A stretch of 27,730 nucleotides of DNA, from contig JAEYRN010000090.1 in NCBI GenBank assembly GCA_023435565.1, positions 1 through 27,730 on the forward strand, read 5' to 3'. Shown in pieces: positions 6,642 to 14,117 of the stretch (the first letter of the stretch is position 1; every line of letters starts with the position of its first letter). A program made the position numbers and the translations under genes. The DNA is from Bacillota bacterium. Its GTDB lineage: Bacteria; Bacillota; UBA4882; UBA8346. The notes beneath the pieces are model-generated. The model made no database searches. It saw only the letters and a program-made list of their open reading frames with translations, and was not told where the DNA came from.

Positions 6642-6672
6642 GGTTCATCTCTGCAAATATAAATCCAACATT

Positions 6673-7776
6673 TTAGTCGCTAATGTTTTGAATACCACAG
6701 CCGCTTAATTCATAATATGCCTCTTTCGCGCAAGTCATACATAATTGCTCGCCATTTAACAAAACGGTACGGCTGGACATCATTGATTCCCGGCAGTCTT
6801 TACAAGTTACGCTTCCATAAATAGGCGCATATTTGGGAAGCTTCGCTTTAACCTCTTCAACTTTAAAAATGTTTTCAGTTGGAATTTTTAATAATGCTAT
6901 TCCTGTTTCAGCGGCGGCCTTTTTAAACCTAAGCTTTTCCTGTTCATCTCCATTACGTTCCGTTACTACCATCTGAAATAATTTCGTAAATTCGGGGAAA
7001 TGTTCTTCCTGAAACTGTTTATAATCCGGTCGGACAATCATTCTGATTCCATGACCGTCTCTTCGGGAAAAAGTAACGGCCGTTTTACCATAGTCGCGGT
7101 ATATCAAGGCATTGTTTCCGAAAGTACAACCACTAACATATTGAATTCCATCTGTGAAACAATTGTTAGTCTCTACAATCGCTAAAAATTCTTCCATGCC
7201 GTCATTCTTTGGGCCATATTTCTTTATTCCATATGCCCCGGCGATTACGCCCAATGCAAGTCCCGGACATATGTGCCCATGCAAACTTCCGGCTTTAACC
7301 AACAATGATTCCAGGTCACCGCTTTTCGCTAATCTGATAATCTCCTGCCGCGGATTGGAGATTTCCTTTTCCTTTCCCAATTCTTCCAATGAAGGCTCAT
7401 CCAACCTTGGTTCATAAGGTTTCAAATCAAGGATTGGAGTGCCATCCAAAGCATCCAGTCCACTAACCCGTAGCCGGTTGCCATTTCGGGCGATTAATTT
7501 AACAGTGGTTATTCCGATAGAACTAGGACGCTTTGGACTTCGGGAGGAAAATACTCCGGTAACTTCACCATCGTATCTTGGGCCTATTAATTTAAATCCT
7601 TCCGATTGGTGAAAAGAATATATAACTTGTAAATACTTATTTTCTTCAATTCGATGGAGGCCATCGGCATATTCTTGAACTATAATTATTTCACTTTCAT
7701 GTTTCCGAATTTCGAATGGATCAGCCGGTTCCCGAAACTTATTTTTAACAAATCCGATCTCCCTAATTTCTCTCAT
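6673..7776 (-). CDS. TrmO-like methyltransferase domain fused to an FmdE domain with a zinc ribbon
   Basis: This 367-residue fusion has three parts. Residues 1-122 resemble TrmO/TsaA (SAM-dependent N6-methylation of t6A37 in tRNA), with FSSRSPKRPSSIGIT (76-90) and SGLDALDGTPILDLKPY (105-121). Residues 145-320 resemble FmdE (formylmethanofuran dehydrogenase subunit E family), with LHGHICPG (165-172) and ETNNCFTDG (202-210). The tail is a four-Cys zinc ribbon (C325, C328, C346, C349). FmdE proteins accompany Mo/W enzymes in methanogens but are also common beside metal importers in bacteria, so a metal-handling role is more likely here. The gene starts one base after the ATPase stop; ATG 7776 is preferred over an overlapping GTG at 7788 because TAGGTG precedes it. 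Confidence 0.85.
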   Translation of the reverse strand: MREIREIGFVKNKFREPADPFEIRKHESEIIIVQEYADGLHRIEENKYLQVIYSFHQSEGFKLIGPRYDGEVTGVFSSRSPKRPSSIGITTVKLIARNGNRLRVSGLDALDGTPILDLKPYEPRLDEPSLEELGKEKEISNPRQEIIRLAKSGDLESLLVKAGSLHGHICPGLALGVIAGAYGIKKYGPKNDGMEEFLAIVETNNCFTDGIQYVSGCTFGNNALIYRDYGKTAVTFSRRDGHGIRMIVRPDYKQFQEEHFPEFTKLFQMVVTERNGDEQEKLRFKKAAAETGIALLKIPTENIFKVEEVKAKLPKYAPIYGSVTCKDCRESMMSSRTVLLNGEQLCMTCAKEAYYELSGCGIQNISD

Positions 7777-7777
7777 A

Positions 7778-8548
7778 TTAATGAACACCTACCGCTCTAA
7801 TTGGTATAATCACCTGCTGGAGGCCATTATTAATCAAGTTGACCTTGACCCCATAAACAGCCTCGATGTTTTCCGGGTTAAGTATTTCAGTCCCTCCCGC
7901 GCTAAAAATTTCACCATTATTGAGCATGATAATTTGATCGCTATATTGGGCGGCAAGATTTAAATCATGAATCGCTACCAATACTGAATTACCCCGGCGG
8001 GTCTCTTCTTTCAGCAGGTCCAGTACTTCCAGCTGATGTTTGAGATCCAAATTGGCGGTTGGTTCATCCAGTAGGATTAAACCGGCCTCTTGGGCTAGAG
8101 CGCGGCCGATACATACTTTCTGGCGTTGTCCGCCGCTTAAAGTCCCGATTTCCCGCTGTGCCAATTCTTTTAAACCGAGTCGGTCAATTACCGCTGCTGT
8201 TTTTCGAAGATCTTCCGGACCCGGCCCCCAATCTCCATAAGGCTTTCTACCCATTAATATCATATCGAAGACCGTTGCTCCATAGTTTCCCGTTTCATGC
8301 TGAGGAACATATCCAACAGCCTGCGCCAATTCCATATTGGAGAAATGTTTCAATTCCCGCCCGTCAATAAGGATAATCCCTTTTCTAAGCCTTAATACCC
8401 GGTCGATACATCTAAGCAGGGTACTTTTTCCGGAGCCGTTAGGCCCAACGATTGAAACAAATTGGCCCGATTGAATGCAGAGATTAACATCATTCAAAAC
8501 CGGACGGCTATTATAGCTGAATTCAACTCCCAGAGCCTTAAGTTTCAT
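7778..8548 (-). CDS. FecE/BtuD-type ABC transporter ATP-binding protein
   Basis: This 256-residue ATPase is the energising subunit of a metal-chelate importer. Walker A is GPNGSGKST (35-43), the signature is LSGGQ (137-141), and Walker B with the catalytic Glu is LILLDEPT (157-164). The H-loop is seen in AIHDLN. The family (FepC/FecE/BtuD) works at the cytoplasmic side of a FecCD permease, which is the gene just upstream and overlaps this one by an ATGA. The C-terminus (GLQQVIIPIRAVGVH) is typical of family members linked to FmdE genes. The substrate is not readable from the ATPase itself. Confidence 0.95.
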   Translation of the reverse strand: MKLKALGVEFSYNSRPVLNDVNLCIQSGQFVSIVGPNGSGKSTLLRCIDRVLRLRKGIILIDGRELKHFSNMELAQAVGYVPQHETGNYGATVFDMILMGRKPYGDWGPGPEDLRKTAAVIDRLGLKELAQREIGTLSGGQRQKVCIGRALAQEAGLILLDEPTANLDLKHQLEVLDLLKEETRRGNSVLVAIHDLNLAAQYSDQIIMLNNGEIFSAGGTEILNPENIEAVYGVKVNLINNGLQQVIIPIRAVGVH

Positions 8549-9609
8549 ATTGATTTTCTCCGGACCCCTTTAACTAATAAATAAAGAAAAAGCGGAGCAC
8601 CGGTAAAGGATGTTAGGATCCCAACCGGTAATACCACCGGTGCAATTATAGTCCGAGCCAAGGTATCAGCGATTAACAAAAATAGTCCGCCCCCTAAAGC
8701 GGAAGCAGGAAGTAAGAAACGTTCGTCGCCGCCGATAACTCGCCGAATAATATGGGGAACAATTAAACCAACAAAAGCAATGATTCCAAATAGCGAAACC
8801 GCTACCGAGGTAGCAAGCGTTGCCACAATCATTCCAATCAATCGTAACCGGACGGTATTAACTCCCAAGCTTTTGGCGGTCTCATCGCCAATATCTAACG
8901 CATTATAGTTCCAAGCATTTTTAAAAAAATAGAGACAAGCCGGTATTGTCACCCCGGCTAAAATGAAAAAGTCCCGCCACAACGCCCTGCCAATATCACC
9001 GAAAGTCCAAAAAATAACTGCAGCTAATTGGATATCGTCAGCAAAATATTCGAGGGCCGTGGTACCGGCGGAGAACAATGATCCGATTGCAATTCCGGCA
9101 AGTACCATTGTTTCGGGAGTTGTTCCCCGGTATTTACTAATTGCCAAAATAATCAAAGCCGCAATTAAACTAAAAAGAAACGCCAATGCGGAAACCAATT
9201 GCGGATGATTTAAGATTACCGCATCCGAGCTGCTGCTTTGAATTGTGCCGGCTTTCAAAAAAATAACGGCGAAGGCCGCTCCAAAGGCCGCCGCTTGAGA
9301 AATGCCTAAAGTGGAAGAAGAACCTAACGGGTTTTTCAGAAGGCTCTGCATTACCGCCCCGGAAACAGCCAAAGCCATACCGGCCATCACCGCCGCAAAG
9401 ACCCTAGGCAATCTGATTCGCCAAACTATCCCGGTATTGGTAGGATCACCGACCCCAAGCAACGCTTTGGCGGAGTCGCTAAGGGACAACCTGCTTGATC
9501 CCAGTCCGGTACCGATTAAGACGAAGAGCACGAGCATTAAAGCTATTAATATGATAAAAACCCAACGTTTTGACTGAGACGACTGATATTGCGCTAATAT
9601 TTGGTCCAT
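8545..9609 (-). CDS. FecCD-family ABC transporter permease
   Basis: This 354-residue integral membrane protein has about ten hydrophobic segments. FecCD hallmarks include RLPRVFAAVMAGMALAVSG, QSLLKNPLGSSSTLGIS, LAGIAIGSLFSA and the late FVGLIVPHIIRRVIGGDER, which contacts the ATPase. The end shows LADTLARTI-like and PVGILTSFTGAPLFLYLL motifs. It forms the channel (normally a homodimer) of an importer for iron chelates, corrinoids or other metal complexes. It lies 6 bp after the substrate-binding protein gene and overlaps the ATPase gene by 4 bp. The ATG follows AGGAAACC. Confidence 0.95.
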   Translation of the reverse strand: MDQILAQYQSSQSKRWVFIILIALMLVLFVLIGTGLGSSRLSLSDSAKALLGVGDPTNTGIVWRIRLPRVFAAVMAGMALAVSGAVMQSLLKNPLGSSSTLGISQAAAFGAAFAVIFLKAGTIQSSSSDAVILNHPQLVSALAFLFSLIAALIILAISKYRGTTPETMVLAGIAIGSLFSAGTTALEYFADDIQLAAVIFWTFGDIGRALWRDFFILAGVTIPACLYFFKNAWNYNALDIGDETAKSLGVNTVRLRLIGMIVATLATSVAVSLFGIIAFVGLIVPHIIRRVIGGDERFLLPASALGGGLFLLIADTLARTIIAPVVLPVGILTSFTGAPLFLYLLVKGVRRKSI

Positions 9610-9615
9610 GGTTTC

Positions 9616-10683
9616 CTAGAAGCCCACCTTTTGAAATCCGCCATATGACTTTTTCATTTCCTTTAAGACATTTTTACCAAGGAAGAAACGGAAGATTTGA
9701 TCCGCTTTAACATCCGGTTCGATATCGGAAAATCTTTCGGGATAAAGGACTTTTCCAATATAATAAGTATTGGCTAGCACCGTCTCATAATTAGTAGTGT
9801 AGTTATTGTACGGAAATACTTGATACAATTGTCCGTTTTTGACCGCTCGCAAGTTTTGTGCCAAAACCGCGCCGGGTTTTAGATCGGTTTTCACCAGTGC
9901 TGCTCCACCAGCGTCAACGAAGATTATGGCTGGATCTAAAACGATTAACTGTTCCTTGTCGATAAAAGCATGTTCCATATTAATTCCCGCAGCTGCGTTA
10001 GGAACATTGATATACCGGAAAGAAGGATACTTTGGTTCGGTGGAAGTAATCCCGTGAGCCCCTCTATAAGAAACTCCTCCAATATAAACAAGCTCTTGAT
10101 AATTACACTTTTTAGTCCGTTTTTGAAGATCGAGAATTGTTTTTTCAAAGTAATCAATCAATTGGGTAGCTCGTTCCTCACGGCTGACAATCCCGGCCAT
10201 TAAACGGAGGGAGCGATAAAATTCATTTTTCCTGTCGTCAAGATCGCCGTATTCTAAGACAATAACCGGTATTCCCGTTTTTGCTTGCAAAGCGTCGGCT
10301 TTTCCTTTGGTGGAAAAGGTCCAAAAAATAATATCCGGCCGCGCTGCGGCGATTAATTCGGCATCTCCACCATGAAAAGGGCCGATGGAAGGAAGTTGCG
10401 TCAATTCGGGATGAGCCAATATGTAAGGTCTGGTTAAATTTGTTTTTTCAATTTCTTCAACTCCGGCAACCATTTCGGTTGCCCTTAGGTAAACTGCCAG
10501 TCTTAAAGCCCCGGCTTCAATCGCCACAATCTTCTTTATCCTGGTAGGTACTTGTACGATCCTTCCGGCCAAATCTTTGACAGTCCTCGAAGATGAAGCT
10601 CCCGTCATACCGGAACCAGATAGAAACATGAATATAAATAAGAACAAGCAAAAAATTTTTTTCGTGATTTTACAATACCTCAA
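9616..10683 (-). CDS. Metal-type ABC transporter substrate-binding protein (FecB/BtuF fold)
   Basis: This 355-residue exported protein belongs to the periplasmic-binding-protein family of FecCD importers. A basic start (RYCKITKK) and the hydrophobic stretch IFCLFLFIFMFLSGSGM form a signal peptide without a lipobox Cys. The mature protein begins with TVKDLAGRIVQVPTRIKKIV and has DAELIAAARPDIIFW, GGVSYRGAHGITSTEP and HAFIDKEQLIVLDPAIIFVD, typical of members found with FmdE. I place the start at TTG 10683 because GGGAGGA ends six bases before it; the in-frame ATG at 10698 overlaps that SD. The promoter is covered by a NikR-like palindrome, so nickel is the likeliest cargo. Iron chelate, molybdate/tungstate or corrinoid remain alternatives. 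Confidence 0.9.
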   Translation of the reverse strand: MRYCKITKKIFCLFLFIFMFLSGSGMTGASSSRTVKDLAGRIVQVPTRIKKIVAIEAGALRLAVYLRATEMVAGVEEIEKTNLTRPYILAHPELTQLPSIGPFHGGDAELIAAARPDIIFWTFSTKGKADALQAKTGIPVIVLEYGDLDDRKNEFYRSLRLMAGIVSREERATQLIDYFEKTILDLQKRTKKCNYQELVYIGGVSYRGAHGITSTEPKYPSFRYINVPNAAAGINMEHAFIDKEQLIVLDPAIIFVDAGGAALVKTDLKPGAVLAQNLRAVKNGQLYQVFPYNNYTTNYETVLANTYYIGKVLYPERFSDIEPDVKADQIFRFFLGKNVLKEMKKSYGGFQKVGF

Positions 10684-10714
10684 AAAAAATCCTCCCATTC
10701 AATAAAAAATAAAG

Positions 10715-10746
10715 GAGTGTTACAAATATATAAGTTCGTAACACTC
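10715..10746. promoter_or_regulatory. NikR-like operator, GTGTTAC-N14-GTAACAC
   Basis: GAGTGTTAC (10715-10723) and GTAACACTC (10738-10746) form a 9-bp perfect inverted repeat. The core GTGTTAC-N14-GTAACAC equals the NikR motif I recall for Desulfovibrio (GTGTTAC, 13-14 bp, GTAACAC). It covers about -3 to +28 of the expected transcript, a repressor-like placement. On the minus strand it is followed by a T-rich stretch, so it may also act as a terminator for the zinc operon ending at 10797. Confidence 0.7.
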
Positions 10747-10749
10747 AAC

Positions 10750-10778
10750 ATTATATCCTAATACCCACCATATGGAAA
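10750..10778 (-). promoter_or_regulatory. Promoter of the ABC importer-TrmO-FmdE operon
   Basis: A perfect TATAAT (10755-10750) with a 17-bp spacer to TTTCCA (10778-10773), a 4/6 match to the -35 box, lies just downstream of the znuB stop. The expected start, near 10743, falls inside the NikR-like palindrome. Confidence 0.65.
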
Positions 10779-10796
10779 GAACTTTATTAAATCACA

Positions 10797-11606
10797 TTAT
10801 GGTTTGGCAGTCTTTTTCCGAAAAAACAGACTCAAGGAAAAAAACAACCCTAAAATTAAGACAATAGTAGACCCGGAAGGTATATCAAGATAGAATGAGA
10901 GAACTAACCCTATGACAGAGACTCCGACCCCAATGCCCACAGAAAGCAAGGTCATTTTAGGAAGTGAATGGGTCAGTTGATGGGCAATCGATGCCGGAAG
11001 CACAATTAACGCGAGTACTAAAAGCTCGCCTACTGCCTGTAAAGATACTACGATTGTCAAGCCCATTAAGATTGATAGAGTCAATGAGACCAAACCCGCC
11101 GGGATACCAGAAACTGCGGCCATCTCCGGGTCAAAGGTGGAAAACTGTAATTCTTTGAAAAAAAGAAAAATAACTAAAATTACTAAAACGCCTACTCCAC
11201 CCATTATCCAAAGGTCCGACACAGTAACCCCAAGTAAATTACCGAATAAATATCCCATAATATCCGGGGTATAACGCTTCAACAGTCCGATAAATAGTAC
11301 CGCCAAAGCCATTGCTAATGAAAAAGTGACCCCAATTGCCGAATCAATCTTTAGCGAAATTCGCCGGTTTAAAATCTCGATGATAATTACCATTGCCAAG
11401 GCAAAAACAGTAGAGGTCAACAATGGGCTCCATCCCGTTAAGAAGGCCAAAGCCACCCCGGCCAAACAGCCATGGGCGATGCCGGTCCCTACATAAGACA
11501 TACCCCTTAATACTACAAAAACCCCGATTAATGAACAACAGACCCCGCTAATAATAGCCCCGATTAAACCGGTTCTCATAAACGCAAAGGAAAAGAGCTC
11601 AATCAT
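10797..11606 (-). CDS. znuB: Zinc ABC transporter permease (ABC-3 family)
   Basis: This permease of about 269 residues has some eight hydrophobic segments and ABC-3 family motifs: GVFVVLRGMSYVGTGIAHG, GVTFSLAMALAVLFI and SLQAVGELLVLALIVLPAS. The family forms the membrane channel of ZnuABC/AdcABC and MntABC importers; zinc is favoured here by the Fur-family gene and the His-rich binding protein in the same operon. ATG 11606 is chosen because TAGGTG precedes it by six bases; upstream TTG and GTG codons are alternatives. It overlaps the ATPase gene by 8 bp, showing translational coupling, and is the last gene of the operon. Confidence 0.92.
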   Translation of the reverse strand: MIELFSFAFMRTGLIGAIISGVCCSLIGVFVVLRGMSYVGTGIAHGCLAGVALAFLTGWSPLLTSTVFALAMVIIIEILNRRISLKIDSAIGVTFSLAMALAVLFIGLLKRYTPDIMGYLFGNLLGVTVSDLWIMGGVGVLVILVIFLFFKELQFSTFDPEMAAVSGIPAGLVSLTLSILMGLTIVVSLQAVGELLVLALIVLPASIAHQLTHSLPKMTLLSVGIGVGVSVIGLVLSFYLDIPSGSTIVLILGLFFSLSLFFRKKTAKP

Positions 11607-12393
11607 CAAAATCACCTACCATAATATGAGGATGGCCGTGGTGGTCATAGATAAATATCCGCGCACCGTAGACCGATTTTAAATTCTCTTTGGTCAATAC
11701 TTCCGAAGGAGTCCCAAAGGCGCAGACTTTATTGTTTAATAATAAAATTCGGTCGCAAAAATGGACGATTTCATTAATATCATGGGATACCATCAGTGCT
11801 GTCATCCCCTGCTCTTGATTTAGTTTCTCCAAGAGTTCCAAGATGGATCTTTGAGCTGAGATATCCACCGCTGCGGTAGGCTCATCCAACACTAATAATT
11901 CCGGGTTATTTACCAAAGCTCTGGCAATCATCACTTTTTGATATTGGCCTCCGGACAACTCCCCGATAGGCCGATCGCACAGATCAGCCATTCCGACTCG
12001 GTCCAAGCTTTGTTCGACCAATTGATAGTGAATTCTTTGAGGCCGACGTAACCAACCAATCTGGGAATATAAACCCATCATTACAACTTCCTTGACCGAC
12101 GCGGGAAAACTCGCTTCACTTTTGCTTTTTTGAGGAATATAACCAATTTTTTTACGAATATCCCGGTTTCTAATCTTGGACCCAAACAAAAAAATGTCTC
12201 CCCCAAGGGGTTTAATTAAACCTAAAATCCCTTTTAGCAGAGTACTTTTACCGGAACCGTTGGGACCGATAATTCCTAAAAATTCACCTCGGTTGATACT
12301 GAAGTTAACCTTCGTTAAAGCAACTACTCCGGGGTAACCTAAAGTAACTCCGGATAGCTGAAGCAATGGTTTTTCATGTGTTAATTCCATCAT
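11599..12393 (-). CDS. znuC: Zinc ABC transporter ATP-binding protein
   Basis: This 264-residue ATPase has Walker A GPNGSGKST, Q-loop region IGYIPQKSKSEASFPASV, signature LSGGQYQK and Walker B LLVLDEPTAAVD. The PQK...FPASVKEVV pattern is typical of the zinc/manganese (ZnuC/AdcC/MntB) group. The C-terminus has a His-containing tail (YDHHGHPH) that may bind metal. It follows znuA by 14 bp and overlaps znuB. Two ATG codons stand at the start, and either may be used. Confidence 0.95.
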   Translation of the reverse strand: MMELTHEKPLLQLSGVTLGYPGVVALTKVNFSINRGEFLGIIGPNGSGKSTLLKGILGLIKPLGGDIFLFGSKIRNRDIRKKIGYIPQKSKSEASFPASVKEVVMMGLYSQIGWLRRPQRIHYQLVEQSLDRVGMADLCDRPIGELSGGQYQKVMIARALVNNPELLVLDEPTAAVDISAQRSILELLEKLNQEQGMTALMVSHDINEIVHFCDRILLLNNKVCAFGTPSEVLTKENLKSVYGARIFIYDHHGHPHIMVGDFDD

Positions 12394-12407
12394 CTAAACT
12401 CCAATAC

Positions 12408-13373
12408 TTATTGTAATGCCGAAACCAGTCTCTTAACATTTTCTTCTAACGTATCCAAATAATCACCGGTCTCATTGGTAGCCGGCCATAATAAAACCAA
12501 CTTGGCCCCGGTATCTTTAGCCAGGTTTTCAGGGAGTTTCGGATAAATCGTTTCGCCTACGACTACTTTAACCCGATTTGCTTTCACGTCAGTTATCACC
12601 TTGGCCAGACGCTTCGGAGATACTTCTTGTTCACAAGTGATTTCAACCGTTTCCAGATTATTCAGCCCGAAATATTGGTAAAAGTAAGGAAACGCCGCCG
12701 AATAGCTTATAATTTGTTTGGTTGCTGTTTTATCGAATTCAGCCTTTAATTTGCCGACGGTCCGATCAATTTTTAATAGATATGCCTGATAATTCTGGGT
12801 AAAATAAGCTTTCTTTTCCGGCAACGTCTTACAAAGCCCGTCCAAAATATTTCCGGCCATAATTTTGACATTCTCGGGATTTCCCCAGTAATGGGGGTTG
12901 CCTAATTCATGATGGTGGTGATCTTCTTCTTCGTGACCTGTTTCGGTTCCATGCTCCTCATGTTCCGCGTGTTCTTCATGCTCCTCACGCTCATGTTCAT
13001 CTTTAATTACGACCACGCCACGGGAAGCGTCAATCACCGTCACTTTTTCACCGGCGTTTTTTAAGAGTTTATCCGCCCAAAGGTCAAATCCTAAGCCGAC
13101 TTTGATGAATATTACGGATCGAGATACTTTGACAAGATCGCCCGAAGCCGGTTCGTATTCATGATTACAACTGGGACCGTTAATAATACTTTCTACCACT
13201 ACCTCTTCTCCGCCAATTTCCTCCGCCAAATTGCGAAGTAACGGTATACTAACGGTAACTTGCAACTTAGAAGTATTGGAAACGTCAACATCCGGTTTTT
13301 TCGATAGCAACCATCCGACGGAAACAGCTACTATCAGCAGTATTGTTATTACAATAATCGATTTTTTCTTCAT
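12408..13373 (-). CDS. znuA: Zinc ABC transporter substrate-binding protein with a His-rich loop
   Basis: This 321-residue cluster A-I metal-binding protein captures zinc outside the membrane for ZnuBC. An N-terminal hydrophobic segment (residues 6-23) acts as signal or anchor; no lipobox Cys is visible. Ligand motifs are NHEYEP (His71) and NPHYWGNP (His161). The loop at 125-157 is packed with His and Glu, a mark of zinc proteins. The third family ligand, the His of SHDAFGYF-type motifs, appears to be Ser225 in SYSAAFPYF, so the site may be altered. ATG 13373 is chosen because GGGGAAGGT precedes it. The open frame continues to 13460, but that would overlap zur. Confidence 0.93.
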   Translation of the reverse strand: MKKKSIIVITILLIVAVSVGWLLSKKPDVDVSNTSKLQVTVSIPLLRNLAEEIGGEEVVVESIINGPSCNHEYEPASGDLVKVSRSVIFIKVGLGFDLWADKLLKNAGEKVTVIDASRGVVVIKDEHEREEHEEHAEHEEHGTETGHEEEDHHHHELGNPHYWGNPENVKIMAGNILDGLCKTLPEKKAYFTQNYQAYLLKIDRTVGKLKAEFDKTATKQIISYSAAFPYFYQYFGLNNLETVEITCEQEVSPKRLAKVITDVKANRVKVVVGETIYPKLPENLAKDTGAKLVLLWPATNETGDYLDTLEENVKRLVSALQ

Positions 13374-13410
13374 TACCTTCCCCCTATACAAACAGACTCG
13401 GTTCATTCTC

Positions 13411-13818
13411 TTAAGAACATCGGGCACATAAACCCCGTAAGTAAAACTCCCGCTCTTCAATAATATATCCGGCCTTAGGCTTCGGGATATCGGGAAGCTT
13501 GACCCCAGCCAAACATTCTACTTTGCCGCAATTACGACAGATAAAATGAGGGTGGCAATGGCCGTGATTGCCGCATCCGCAGAAAGCAAACTTCCAAACC
13601 CGGTCGCCATTTTCAACCCGGTGAACGATCCCGGCCTTGGTAAATGAGTCCAAAGCCCTATAAATAGTGACCCGGTTTAATCCGGCATCCGTTAATTCCC
13701 TGGAGATCTCCTCCTGGGTCATGGGACCGGTGCTATTCATCAATAAATAAAGTAAAGCCTCCCGTCCTGGTGTATGCTTTAGTCCGGCGTCATGTAAGAG
13801 TTGAACGATATTGGACAT
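13411..13818 (-). CDS. zur: Fur-family metal regulator, probably zinc uptake regulator Zur
   Basis: This 135-residue Fur-family repressor has a winged-helix N-terminus, with TQEEISRELTDAGLNRVTIY as recognition region (about 34-53). The C-terminal metal domain has structural zinc pairs C94/C97 (CRNC) and C131/C134 (CARC), plus a His cluster (HGHCHPHF, 85-92). It is the first gene of zur-znuA-znuC-znuB, 37 bp before znuA. This context favours Zur over Fur or PerR, although the protein alone does not decide. It probably represses its own operon when zinc is replete, through the palindrome at its promoter. The SD is weak (GTGGT). Confidence 0.9.
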   Translation of the reverse strand: MSNIVQLLHDAGLKHTPGREALLYLLMNSTGPMTQEEISRELTDAGLNRVTIYRALDSFTKAGIVHRVENGDRVWKFAFCGCGNHGHCHPHFICRNCGKVECLAGVKLPDIPKPKAGYIIEEREFYLRGLCARCS

Positions 13819-13839
13819 TTATACCACAACTTTCTAAAT

Positions 13840-13887
13840 GCAATTTAGTTGCGTTTGTATTATATAATATATTCCAGATTTAGTCAA
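13840..13887 (-). promoter_or_regulatory. Promoter and Fur-type palindrome of the zur-znu operon
   Basis: On the minus strand TTGACT (13887-13882), a 17-bp spacer and TATAAT (13864-13859) are near-consensus. GCAA-N5-TTGC (13840-13852) lies at about +1 to +13 and is the likely operator for the Fur-family regulator encoded by the first gene. Confidence 0.75.
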
Positions 13888-14117
13888 TAATATGCATGAA
13901 TTGAAAAAATCAATAAAAAATAGTAGCTAGGAAACAGAAGCCAGGAGAAAACATTGATTATGCTTAACCTGGCTTGAAATTTATTCAGTTAATTCAAAAA
14001 AGGCTACTGTAAAAATACCTATTATTTACATCAGCCCCTTGCTGATTTTAAATAACATATCTCTTAGGCTTATCTTCCGGATATACTCTATGACTCTTAT
14101 CAAACCAAATGATATAC
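13888..14117. other. Intergenic stretch with a stem-loop, no gene seen
   Basis: AAGCCAGG (13938-13945) and CCTGGCTT (13968-13975) form an 8-bp inverted repeat with a 22-base loop. ATCAGC and GCTGAT near 14030-14050 form a second, short hairpin. Neither is followed by a strong T-run. I see no reading frame or RNA gene here. Confidence 0.5.

Noticed and set aside
10684..10698. ATG 10698 as start of the substrate-binding protein
   Set aside because: This ATG and the next two codons are themselves the GGGAGGA SD of the TTG at 10683.
13374..13460. Upstream extension of znuA overlapping zur
   Set aside because: It would add residues before a clear membrane/signal segment and overlap zur by about 50 bp; ATG 13373 has a strong SD.
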